In this document: piece after piece, positions 1-7,772 of the stretch
Numbering within the stretch: position 1 is the stretch's first letter
How the letters are laid out: the number at the start of each line of letters is the position of its first letter
Assembly (NCBI RefSeq): GCF_003951315.1
Contig: NZ_QLJH01000036.1
Coordinates: forward strand, 1 to 30,445
From: Sphingomonas sp. S-NIH.Pt15_0812
GTDB taxonomy: Bacteria > Pseudomonadota > Alphaproteobacteria > Sphingomonadales > Sphingomonadaceae
Length of the DNA stretch: 30,445 nucleotides
Direction: 5' to 3'
Translations under genes and position numbers: made by a program
The notes under the pieces: model-generated
Told to the model about the DNA's origin: nothing
Databases searched by the model: none
The model's input: only the letters and a program-made list of their open reading frames with translations

Positions 1-111
1 GGCAGGGGCGGCCGCGACCGGCGTGTCCGACGTCTGGATACGGGGCGCGGCGGTGATCGTGGCCGCGCCGGTCATGGCGGTGGCGAGCAGGGCGATGGTC
101 AGCGCGGTCAT
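1..111 (-). CDS. Secreted protein, N-terminal part only (cut by window edge)
   Basis: An open frame starts at the ATG at 111 and runs through all 37 codons to the window edge without a stop. Its translation begins MTALTIALLATAMTGAATIT, a short hydrophobic stretch followed by Ala-rich sequence, which fits a Sec signal peptide with cleavage near AA-P around residue 22. Only the leader is inside the window, so the mature function cannot be read. It lies 70 nt downstream of the dioxygenase gene on the same strand and is probably the fourth gene of that operon. This placement suggests a periplasmic or outer-membrane enzyme acting on the transported substrate, but that is inference. A weak GGAGA lies about 12 nt upstream of the ATG. 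Confidence 0.5.
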   Translation of the reverse strand, partial: MTALTIALLATAMTGAATITAAPRIQTSDTPVAAAPA

Positions 112-142
112 TCGCACGAGGCGGGTCTCCGGGATCGAGAGA

Positions 143-175
143 GCGCCGGCACTCCATCAGGCAGAATGCCGGCGC
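143..175 (-). other. Intergenic hairpin between dioxygenase and secreted-protein genes
   Basis: A perfect 9-bp inverted repeat (GCGCCGGCA at 143-151, TGCCGGCGC at 167-175) encloses a 15-nt loop. It begins 7 nt past the dioxygenase stop. No T-run follows on the minus strand, so it is not a canonical intrinsic terminator. It could be a leaky terminator or an mRNA-stabilising hairpin between two genes of one operon. Confidence 0.35.
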
Positions 176-181
176 GATACA

Positions 182-1117
182 TCACTCTGCGGCTTCGAGC
201 AGCGGTTCGGGTTTCAGCGCGCGGCTCGATCCGCCGCCAAGCGCCACCGGCACCGATCCCGCGATCGTCGCGCGGCGCAAATGGCGCTTCTGCCTGCCGA
301 AATCGGCGATCGCGCGGTGCTGAGTCACGCGATTGTCCCAGATCGCCACGTCACCGACTTGCCAGCGCCACCGCACCGTATTCTCGGGCTTGGTGATCTG
401 GTCCTGCAGGATCTGGAAGACGCGGTTGGAATCGTCGCGGTTGAGGCCGACGAAGCTCTTGACGAAATTGCCGAGCAGCAGCGCCTTCTCGCCCGTCACC
501 GGGTGGACGTGCACCACCGGATGCTCGGTCTCATAGACGGTGGAGGCGAACACCTCGCGATGACGGCGGATCGCGTCCGCCGAGGCTTCGGGGCGCGCGG
601 TGGCATAGTCATAGGCGTTGGTGTGGACCGCGCGCAGGTCGTCGACCAGCGCCTTCAACGCCGGGGGCAGCCCTTCATAGGCGGAGACGGCATTGGCCCA
701 GAGCGTGTCGCCGCCCGCCGGCGGAATCACCAGCGCGCGCAGGATCGATGCGGCGGGGAAGGCGGGCAGGAAGGTGATGTCGGTATGCCATTGCGACGCC
801 GCCTCGCCCTCGCGCGAGTTGAGTTCGAGCAGGAAGCGCGATCCCTCCGCCACCGGCACGGTGGGGTGCGCGAGCGGCTCGCCCAGCCGCGCGGCAAAGG
901 CCTCGTGCGTCGCGTCGTCGAGATGCGTCTGGCCGCGGAAGAAGATCACCTTGTGGCGGCCCAGCGCCCGCTTGATCGCGGCGATGGTCAGATCGTCGAG
1001 GTCACCCGACAGGGCGACGCCCCTGATCTCCGCGCCGATCCGCCCCGCGACGGGGACGATGTCGAGCGGGCTGTCCCCATCGGCGGCATTGTCGAACTGG
1101 TGTTGGATCACGGTCAT
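182..1117 (-). CDS. TauD/TfdA-family Fe(II)/2-oxoglutarate-dependent dioxygenase
   Basis: This 311-residue protein is a non-haem Fe(II)/2-oxoglutarate dioxygenase of the TauD/TfdA/AtsK family. These cytoplasmic enzymes hydroxylate taurine, alkyl sulfates, phenoxy acids or related compounds and release the oxidised moiety. The metal triad is visible as His111-x-Asp113 (in QWHTDITF) and His267 (in VTQHRAIADF). Arg278 and Arg282 lie at the spacing expected for the 2-oxoglutarate and substrate carboxylate contacts of TauD. The start at 1117 is preferred over an upstream in-frame ATG at 1165 because AAGGAGAA lies just upstream and the upstream start would run into the symporter gene. It begins 13 nt after the symporter stop, so co-transcription is likely. 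The natural substrate cannot be read from the sequence. The pairing with a sugar-type symporter is unusual for this family. Confidence 0.9.
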   Translation of the reverse strand: MTVIQHQFDNAADGDSPLDIVPVAGRIGAEIRGVALSGDLDDLTIAAIKRALGRHKVIFFRGQTHLDDATHEAFAARLGEPLAHPTVPVAEGSRFLLELNSREGEAASQWHTDITFLPAFPAASILRALVIPPAGGDTLWANAVSAYEGLPPALKALVDDLRAVHTNAYDYATARPEASADAIRRHREVFASTVYETEHPVVHVHPVTGEKALLLGNFVKSFVGLNRDDSNRVFQILQDQITKPENTVRWRWQVGDVAIWDNRVTQHRAIADFGRQKRHLRRATIAGSVPVALGGGSSRALKPEPLLEAAE

Positions 1118-1130
1118 GTCACATTCTCCT

Positions 1131-2534
1131 TCAGGCTTCGACGGGAATTGCGGCCGCGCGCGCATCGAGCGCGCGGCGGATCGCGGCGTGGCGGGTCTGG
1201 TCGAGCGGGAAGTGCCAGATCAGCGCAGCCGAGATGATGTGCGCGGCGGCGGGGCCGAGCGCGAAGACGTATTTGAGCGCCTCGATCGCGCCTGGCTCGC
1301 TTTGCCCCTTGGGCTGAAAACCCAGCCAGGCGAGCAGCGGGAGCGCCAGGCCGATGCCGATCGCCGGGCCGGCCTTGCTCGCGAGGCTGAAGACCGAGAA
1401 GAACAGGCCGGTTCGGTTGTGCCCGGTCGCCAGTTCGTGCGCGTCGGAGACGTCCCCCACCATCGCGCGGAGCATCAGGTTGCCGGAGCCTTGCGTCAGC
1501 CCCTGCGTCACCGCCAGCGCGATCAGCAGCCACAGCGTGTCGGGGAAGACCGCCAGCAGACCGATGTTGATCGCCGCCTGCACCAGTTCGCAGGCGATCC
1601 CGGTCTGCCGCTTGCCCAGCCGCCGTCCGACCGCGAGCCATAGCGGCCCGGCGGCGACACCGAACACGAACTGCAGCAGGTACAGGCCGCTCGCCCATTG
1701 CGGCAGGCCCATGTAGCTGACGCAGAAGAAGGCGAGCAGTCCGGCGCGGATCGACTGGCCGGCCGTCACCGCCACATCGGACGCGAGGATGCGCAGCAGC
1801 AGGCGATCGCCGAACACCAGCGCGGCGCTGCGCCAGAAGCCGACACGGCGCGCCTGTCGGGCCGGAACGGGCGGCTCGGCAATGGCGGTCAGGCTCGGGA
1901 CCAGCGTGATCGCCAGCGCGATCAGGATGAACAGGCCGGTGGCGTGGAGCTTCAGCACGCCATCGGTGGGCCGCCATTGTTCGATCAGCGTCGGCAGGAT
2001 CAGGACCAGCAACAGGCCGAGGGCGCGCATCGTATGCTGGTAGGTCGCGATCCGCGTCCGCTCGTGATACCGGCCCGACAATTCCCCGGCCCAGGCGGAG
2101 AAGGGAATCTCGATCATCGTCCAGCCGGTGTAGAAGACGAACAGCGCGACCCCGAGATAGAGCGGCGCGATGACCGTGGGCGGGAAGAACAGCAGTGCCG
2201 ATCCGACGCCGAACAACAGGCCCCCCGCGGCGATCCATGGCCGCCGACGGCCGAAGCGCGTGCGGGTCCGATCGGACAGCGTGCCGACGATCGGGTCGGA
2301 TGCCACGTCCCAGAACCGCCCCAGGAAGAAGATGAACCCGATCGTCGCCAGCGACAGGCCGAAATGGCTGGCATAAAGTTGCGGTATGAACAGGACCAGC
2401 GGCAGTCCCGCCCCGGACAGCGGGATCGCGAGCGAGCCGAAGCCGAGCAACCTGCCCGCCGCGATCCCGTCGCCACGTTCGGCCGGGGCGTCGTCGCGCG
2501 GGGATTGTGCGCCGTCAAAGGGAATGCTGGCCAT
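1131..2534 (-). CDS. GPH (MelB-type) cation symporter of the MFS
   Basis: This 467-residue inner-membrane transporter has about twelve hydrophobic segments and belongs to the glycoside-pentoside-hexuronide:cation symporter family (MFS_2). The diagnostic loop is clear: in GRFWDVASDPIVGTLSD, Asp76 and Asp80 match the D-x3-D cation-site aspartates of MelB (Asp55/Asp59). It is followed by the basic RTRTRFGRRRPW loop. GPH members usually carry glycosides or pentosides with Na+ or H+, though many sphingomonad members are uncharacterised. It sits 11 nt after the TonB receptor stop and 13 nt before the dioxygenase, with GGAG upstream of the ATG. It probably moves the receptor's substrate across the inner membrane. 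Confidence 0.9.
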   Translation of the reverse strand: MASIPFDGAQSPRDDAPAERGDGIAAGRLLGFGSLAIPLSGAGLPLVLFIPQLYASHFGLSLATIGFIFFLGRFWDVASDPIVGTLSDRTRTRFGRRRPWIAAGGLLFGVGSALLFFPPTVIAPLYLGVALFVFYTGWTMIEIPFSAWAGELSGRYHERTRIATYQHTMRALGLLLVLILPTLIEQWRPTDGVLKLHATGLFILIALAITLVPSLTAIAEPPVPARQARRVGFWRSAALVFGDRLLLRILASDVAVTAGQSIRAGLLAFFCVSYMGLPQWASGLYLLQFVFGVAAGPLWLAVGRRLGKRQTGIACELVQAAINIGLLAVFPDTLWLLIALAVTQGLTQGSGNLMLRAMVGDVSDAHELATGHNRTGLFFSVFSLASKAGPAIGIGLALPLLAWLGFQPKGQSEPGAIEALKYVFALGPAAAHIISAALIWHFPLDQTRHAAIRRALDARAAAIPVEA

Positions 2535-2545
2535 CGCCGTCTCCG

Positions 2546-4993
2546 TCAGAAACGGACCTTGAGCGTCGCGCCATACGTGCCGGGATCACCGAGGATGGCG
2601 GTGACGAGGCCGTAATTTTGGACGTTCAGGGTCTGAAGATAGTCCTTGTCGAACAGGTTGCGCGCCCAGATCGACAGATCGTAGCGGCCGTCTTCGCCCA
2701 GTCGGATGCCGGCGCGCGCATTGACCAGGCCATAGCCGGGCACCAGCCCGTAGCGGCTGTTGCTGGCGACCGTGTAGTAGGACGAGCGGTACGACCAGTC
2801 GCCGTGCAGATACGCCTCGGCATTGACGCCGACCGCATGGTTGACGTCGCCGCCCAGGGACGCCGCCCATTTGGGCACGCCCGCCAGCCGCTCGCCCGTG
2901 AAGTCGCGCACCGGCGATCCGCCCGGATTGGCGGCCGTGGGATCGAGCGCCTCCACCGGGGTCGGTCCGTTGGGATAGTCGCGATAGGTGGCATCGGTAT
3001 AGGCGATCGAGCCGGTCAGGCTCAGCCAGTCGGCAGGGCGGACCGCCAGGTCGCCCTCGAACCCGCGCGAGCGGACCTTGGGGATGTTGGCGATATAGTT
3101 GAGATACCTGTTGGTGCCGACCACCTGCTGGACGATCGTCGTCTGATAATCATGCACGTCGGTCTGATAGGCGGCCAGGTTCAGCGTCACGCGCCGGTCC
3201 AGCAACTGCGACTTGAGGCCGATCTCGTAACTGTCGACGGTTTCCGGGCGGACGACCGGGTCGATGTCGGCGGGCAGGGCGGTCAGGTTCAAGCCCGGTG
3301 ACTTGGCCCCGCGCGAATAGGTCGCATAGACCAGGGTGTCGTCGCTCGGCTTCCAACCCAGCGTCACCAGCCCGGAGACATTGTCGTCCTTCGTGTCCAC
3401 CGAGAAGGACTGGATCGGCGCCAGCGCGTTGCGGATCGCGGTGACGCGCGCGATCTGCGCGGTCGTCAGCCCGGTGGTCGGCTGCGCGAAGAGCCGCTCA
3501 CTGGCATAGCCGCCCCATTTGTCTTCATGCGTATAGCGCAGCCCGGCGGTCAGGCTGAGCGCGGGGGTGAGGTGCCACGTCCCCTGGCCGAAGATCGCGG
3601 CGCTCCGGGTATGCGGGTCCGACCGCCCGGCCGACAGCAGGCCGTCGGTGGCGATGCCGGCGACCCTCTGGTCGTCCGAGGGATAGAGCGCGAGCGCGGC
3701 GTCCGGCCCGAACTCCACGCGGCTATATCCGCGCACCACCTGCCGGAAATAATAGGCGCCGATCAGCCAGTCGATCGTCCGCGTACCGGTGGAGGCGAGT
3801 CGCACCTCCTGGCTGAGTTGGCGCTGGAAGTTGAGGATGTGGTTTTGCGTGTTGATCGACAGGGCGGTCATGTCGCTGTCGTTGCGCGGGAACCAGTTCC
3901 ACTGGCGCACCGCGGTGATCGAAGTCAGCGCCGCGCCGCCCAGATCGTAATCGACCTGGCCCGAGACGCCCCAATTGTCCATGTTCGCCTGGAACGGCGA
4001 GTTGGCGTCGGTTGCCCTCGCGAAAGGATCGATCGGCAGCGGTGTGTAGTTCGGGAAGCGCGCGAGGCGCTGGACGAAGCTGTTCGCGATGGCCGCGCCA
4101 TTGTCGTAGGTCGCGAACGTCCGGACCGGCAGGTTGATGCAGCAGGCCTGGTCCTGCTGCCCCCAGTCGCCGATGAGGCGGATCGTCAGCGCGGGCGCAG
4201 GCGTCAGCAGCAACTGGCCACGCACCGTCGCATTCTCATAGTCATGGACGCGGCGACGCGTCGTCGTATCGTAGAGGAAGCCGTCGCGCTTGGTATAGGC
4301 GGCACTGAGGCGGAAGGCGGCGAGGCCGTAGATCAGCGGGCCGGTGAGCGATCCGCGCCCCTGCCGGTAATCGTAATTGCCGATATCGACCTGCCCGTCG
4401 GCGTGCCACTCGAACTGCGGCAGGCGGCTGGTGATGTTGATCGCGCCGGCGGTGGTGTTCTTGCCGAACAGCGTGCCCTGCGGCCCGCGCAGCACCTCGA
4501 CGCGGTCGAGATCGACCAGGTCGAACTGGCTCTGCCCGACCCGGCCATAATAGACATTGTCGATATAGATGCCGACGCCATTCTCCAGCCCGTCATTGGT
4601 CAGCGCGACGTTGGAGCCGAGCCCGCGGATGTTGATGTTGGTGTTGCGCGGGTTGAAGCTGAAGATCTGGAGCGAGGGCACCAGTAGCTGCACCTGATCG
4701 AGCCGATAGTCGCCGCGCATCCCCAGTTGCTCCGCGCCGACGACGCTCAACGCGATCGGCACGTCCTGGGCGCGCTCCGTGCGTCGGCGGGCGGTGACGA
4801 CGATGTCGCCGGCGGATTCGGCGGCGGGCGCTTCCGCCGATGTCGGATCGGGGACGGCGGCGATCCGCGCGGCACCGTCGCTGTCGATGGGAATGATCTG
4901 TGCGGCGCCGCCGGACGGCACCAGGGCCGTGGCGGCAAGCCACAGTCGGCGGCGGCGGACACAGGCCGTCCTCGCCGGAAATCCCCTTTTCAT
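2546..4993 (-). CDS. TonB-dependent outer-membrane receptor
   Basis: This 815-residue receptor imports a bulky or scarce substrate across the outer membrane using the TonB/ExbBD proton-motive coupling. Residues 1-32 form an Arg-rich signal peptide. The TonB box DIVVTA is at 63-68. The plug follows at about 70-190, with the hallmarks VEVLRGPQGTLFGKN and TTAGAINI. The rest is the 22-strand barrel, closing with KDY and YGATLKVRF and ending in the C-terminal Phe needed for barrel assembly. A Cys-Cys pair occurs in a predicted extracellular loop (QDQACCINLP). It appears to be the first gene of a four-gene minus-strand operon. This family is commonly labelled iron-siderophore receptor, but in sphingomonads it also serves sugars, aromatics and steroids, so the substrate is open. 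The SD before the ATG is weak. Confidence 0.93.
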   Translation of the reverse strand: MKRGFPARTACVRRRRLWLAATALVPSGGAAQIIPIDSDGAARIAAVPDPTSAEAPAAESAGDIVVTARRRTERAQDVPIALSVVGAEQLGMRGDYRLDQVQLLVPSLQIFSFNPRNTNINIRGLGSNVALTNDGLENGVGIYIDNVYYGRVGQSQFDLVDLDRVEVLRGPQGTLFGKNTTAGAINITSRLPQFEWHADGQVDIGNYDYRQGRGSLTGPLIYGLAAFRLSAAYTKRDGFLYDTTTRRRVHDYENATVRGQLLLTPAPALTIRLIGDWGQQDQACCINLPVRTFATYDNGAAIANSFVQRLARFPNYTPLPIDPFARATDANSPFQANMDNWGVSGQVDYDLGGAALTSITAVRQWNWFPRNDSDMTALSINTQNHILNFQRQLSQEVRLASTGTRTIDWLIGAYYFRQVVRGYSRVEFGPDAALALYPSDDQRVAGIATDGLLSAGRSDPHTRSAAIFGQGTWHLTPALSLTAGLRYTHEDKWGGYASERLFAQPTTGLTTAQIARVTAIRNALAPIQSFSVDTKDDNVSGLVTLGWKPSDDTLVYATYSRGAKSPGLNLTALPADIDPVVRPETVDSYEIGLKSQLLDRRVTLNLAAYQTDVHDYQTTIVQQVVGTNRYLNYIANIPKVRSRGFEGDLAVRPADWLSLTGSIAYTDATYRDYPNGPTPVEALDPTAANPGGSPVRDFTGERLAGVPKWAASLGGDVNHAVGVNAEAYLHGDWSYRSSYYTVASNSRYGLVPGYGLVNARAGIRLGEDGRYDLSIWARNLFDKDYLQTLNVQNYGLVTAILGDPGTYGATLKVRF

Positions 4994-5244
4994 GGATTGG
5001 CTCTCTTATCGTCTTGATATGCGTACAGGCGCGAACGGTCGTCGGCCGCGACACCGGAGGCGTCGACCGCCTAGACAGCTACCGCGCGAACCCGGCCGGT
5101 CGGCCTCGTTCGCTTTCCGTGTCAGGCAAGGATGTCGGTGACCGCGAGGGCGGGCGGATCGTGAAAGCGGATCGAGATCATGCAGGTCTCCACGCTGAAT
5201 GCCCGGCTGGGCTCGAGTAAACCCTATCGATTTGGTATGAATTA
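4994..5244. other. Upstream region of the TonB operon; possible 19-codon leader ORF
   Basis: This 250-nt gap should hold the promoter of the minus-strand TonB operon, but no convincing -35/-10 pair stands out. The one coding-like item is a minus-strand mini-ORF, ATG at 5181 to TGA at 5122 (19 residues, MISIRFHDPPALAVTDILA). It has GGAG six nt before its ATG and may be a leader peptide or chance. AT-rich sequence at 5218-5258 (with CCCTA and TAGGG arms around 5223 and 5243) may be a promoter or operator for either side. Confidence 0.25.
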
Positions 5245-5690
5245 GGGAGGAAGCATATGTTGCTCCGCGATTAGCCGAGCTTTGCCTGTCGGTGCTCGGC
5301 AGCGATGCGCCGCCCGATCCCGACCCGCGTCTTACCCGGCTGACCGTCGAGGATCTGTTGACGATGCGCGCGAGACCGGAGCGGACGTCGGGCGAGGCTT
5401 ATGGGCGCTGGGTATCCAGCCGCAACTGGGTCCGATTCGCCCTGGCACGCCCCTTCGTCGATGAGCCAGGCGGCGCGATGCTCCCGTCGACTGGCACCAG
5501 CTGCGGCCATCCGCTGCGTTTCGCCTGCGGCTATGGCGGGCAGATGCTGTTCATCGTGCCAGACCTCAAGCCGACGGTCGTCATGACCTCCGATCCCAGC
5601 GGCGCGCGCGACAATGGCCATATCGCCGCGCTCCATGCGCTGCTCGACGACGGCATCGTGCCAGCCGCCGAGCGGGGTGGAGCAACGTGA
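5245..5690 (+). pseudogene. Remnant of a beta-lactamase-family serine hydrolase
   Basis: The frame ending at 5690 encodes pieces of a class C beta-lactamase-like serine hydrolase (COG1680 type). The middle part reads LTVEDLLTMRARPERTSG, then NWVRFALARPFVDEPGG and STGTS. The C-terminal part reads GYGGQMLFIVPDLKPTVVM. In full proteins the STGTS element and the GYGGQM element are well over 100 residues apart. Here they are separated by only about ten, so an internal block is lost. The N-terminal domain with the nucleophilic S-x-x-K is also missing. A strong AGGGAGG followed by an ATG at 5257 opens only five codons (MLLRD, stop) in another frame, which looks like the original start followed by a deletion or frameshift. 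The remnant converges on the broken ycaQ-like gene 13 nt away. It is presumably non-functional. Confidence 0.75.
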
Positions 5691-5703
5691 CGGGCGAAGA
5701 CGC

Positions 5704-6876
5704 TCAACCGCGATGCACGACCGCGCCGATGCGGACGGCGTTCAGGCCCAGCCATGCCGCCATCCGGTCCAGTTCGACCTGAAGCCGGGGCAGCGTATCG
5801 ACGGGCGCTCCCGGTTCCAGCGTGATGCGGTGCGCGAGCAGCAGCCCGGCCTGCCGATCCGCCTTCAGATCGACCCGCGCGACCAACGCCTCGTCCATCA
5901 GGAAGGGCAGCACATAATAGCCGTGCGTGCGCCGATCCTGCGGGACATAGATTTCGATGCGATAGTGGAAGCCGAACAGGCGTTCGGTGCGGGACCGCTC
6001 CCAGATCAACGGATCGAACGGCGCGAGCAAGGCAGCGCCGCGCACCCGGCGGGGCAGGGCGGCGTCGCGATGCATCCATGCCTTCTGGCTCCAGCCTTCG
6101 ACCCGCACCGGCACGAGCACGCCATCCTCCGCCAGATCGGCGATGGCGTGATCGGCTTCGGCGGGCTTCAACCGGAAATAGTCGCGCAGATCGCTGGCGG
6201 TGGCGACGCCCAGGGCACGGGCGCTGCGTTCGATCAGCACTCGTTGTGCCGCCTCGACCGACGGCGTGGGCAGCGCCAGCACGGCTGGCGGGATAGCCCG
6301 CTCGGTCAGGTCGTAGACGCGGGCGAAGCTGCCCCGTCGCGTCGCCGTCGTCAGAAAACCCGACCAGAACAGCCATTCGAGCGCGTGCTTGACGTGGCTC
6401 CATTTCCATCAGCCGCTCCGGCTCAATCCGTTCTCGAAATCGGCGGCGGTAAGTGGGCCTTCGGCGGTGATGCGTTCGAGCACGGCGTTGGCCTCGGGGC
6501 GGAGGTCGAGCGCGAAACGCCGGAGTCCCTGCGATCCGATCTCGTCGCGTTCGGCCCGCGCCATGCGCCAGCGGAGCAGCGGATGCAGGTCGAGCGGCAG
6601 CAGCGACGCCTCATGCGCCCTATGTTCGAACATCCGCCGCTGGCGTGTCGGCCCCCACGCATCGCCATCCAACAGGGCACAGTCATAGCCGCCGAGCCGT
6701 GAGAAGGCAGGCAGGTAATGCGCCCGCGTCGGCACGTTGACGCTATCGATCTGGAACAGGTTGAGCCGCTCGGCGGTGCCGCGCAGGTGGCGAACCGATG
6801 GGCACTCGAGCCGAGATCGCCCGAAGCCCTGCGCCGCCAGGACGATCCGGCGCGCTTCGCGGTTGGAGATGCTCAT
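5704..6876 (-). pseudogene. ycaQ: YcaQ-like (HTH_42) DNA glycosylase gene interrupted by an in-frame TGA
   Basis: The frame from the ATG at 6876 encodes an HTH_42-superfamily protein, the group of E. coli YcaQ, a DNA glycosylase that unhooks interstrand crosslinks. It starts SISNREARRIVLAAQGF and carries the Q-Phi-D catalytic motif as QID at residues 42-44. HEASLLPLDLHPLLRWR is also typical. At 6411-6409 the frame hits TGA, then continues in the same frame with WKWSHVKHALEWLFWSGF and VLALPTPSVEAAQRVLIERS to a normal end at 5704. Family members usually read G-W-W-x-W-S here, so one TGG-to-TGA change explains the break. With that codon restored the protein would be about 390 residues, the normal length. 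Read-through, re-initiation at 6282 or a sequencing error cannot be excluded. The start was chosen from family N-termini because the SD is weak. Confidence 0.85.
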
Positions 6877-6962
6877 GTCGGACGAAAATGACCTCGGATG
6901 GCGGTGCGTCAATCCGGCGCTCCGATGATGGCTCGACCGGCTTCGAACATTGTTGCTTTGCG

Positions 6963-7275
6963 TCATCCTTCGTCGCCGAACGCCGAAACCGCCATCTCGA
7001 CAAAGGCGCGCAGGCCCGCCGTCATCCGGCGATCGGGCCGGCGGACGAGCGTCAGCGGCCGAGGTTCGGGCGCATGATCCGTCAGGACCGGGATCAGACG
7101 CCCCGACGCCAGATCATGGGCCAGCGTCACGCGGGATTGCAGGATGATGCCATAGCCCGCGACCGCAGCCTGCCGCAGGGCAACGGCGTGATTGATGCGC
7201 AAACGCGGCGGTGGCAGCGGCACGATATGCTCGCCATCGGGCCCGAACAATGTCCAGCGATCGTCCGCACCGAAT
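6963..7275 (-). pseudogene. 3' fragment of a LysR-type regulator gene
   Basis: About 100 codons match the C-terminal half of the LysR effector-binding domain: DDRWTLFGPDGEHIVPLP, LRINHAVALRQAAVAGYGI, LASGRLIPVL, and a normal C-terminus FVEMAVSAFGDEG ending at 6963. The frame stays open further upstream (to about 7568), but that sequence is the antisense of the oxidoreductase remnant and does not resemble a LysR protein. The N-terminal winged helix-turn-helix and the first half of the effector domain are absent, so the product cannot bind DNA. The break at about 7270-7285 is also where the neighbouring plus-strand remnant begins, which points to one deletion that hit both genes. Confidence 0.8.
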
Positions 7276-7276
7276 T

Positions 7277-7772
7277 GCGCGAAGGCGTGACGGCGCAATA
7301 TCTGGTCGAGGATAGCGGCAGGCTGGCCGCCGGCGACCGGGTGCTGGTCCAGGCGGCGTCGGGCGGCGTCGGACGGCTGCTGACCCAGATGGCGACGGCG
7401 CTGGGCACCGAGGTCCATGCGCTGGCCTCGACTCCGCCCAAGCGCCAACAGGCGCGGTCGAATGGTGCGAACGCGGTCTATGGCCATGACGATTGGGTGG
7501 CGCAGGTGCGGCAGGCGACCGGAGACGGCGTCGACCTGGTCTATGACTCGATCGGCACCATGCTCCACGACAGCCTCGCCGCCTTGCGTCCCGGTGGCCG
7601 TGTGGTGATCTTCGGCAAGGCGGGTGGTATGCCGCCCGCGATCGATCCGCTGGTGCCGATGGAGCAGTCCAAGGGTGTCGTCGGCGGTGGTCTGTGGACC
7701 TATCTGAACGGTGCGGAAAGCCGGCAGAGCCGCGCCGACCGGCTGTTTGCGGCCTTGCGGGCGGGGGCGTAA
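7277..7772 (+). pseudogene. Internal fragment of a zinc-type quinone oxidoreductase / alcohol dehydrogenase gene
   Basis: This is a piece of an MDR-superfamily NADPH:quinone oxidoreductase. It begins inside the protein at VTAQYLVEDSGRLAAGD and continues through the cofactor motif VLVQAASGGVGRLLTQMA. It then reads YDSIGTM, LAALRPGGRVVIFGKAGG and SRADRLFAALRAGA before a TAA at 7770. The GroES-like N-terminal catalytic half is missing. The last roughly 30 residues, which normally carry an E-A-x-x-A-H-x-x-L-E-S pattern, are also missing. No start codon with an SD serves this frame. It once diverged from the adjacent lysR-type gene, a common regulator/target arrangement. Truncation at both ends means two separate losses or one loss plus a later stop. 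Confidence 0.8.

Noticed and set aside
23..1237. A 404-codon plus-strand open frame opposite the dioxygenase gene
   Set aside because: It is rich in Arg, Gly and Ala, has no recognisable domain and runs antisense to a clear TauD-family gene; such frames are common in GC-rich DNA.
6423..6966. Other starts for the YcaQ-like protein at 6966
   Set aside because: The extra 30 residues (SHHRSAGLTHRHPR) do not resemble the family, which begins near ISNREARRI; the start at 6876 fits better.
7276..7568. Upstream continuation of the LysR remnant frame
   Set aside because: The frame stays open, but this part is the complement of the oxidoreductase fragment and has none of the LysR DNA-binding residues.
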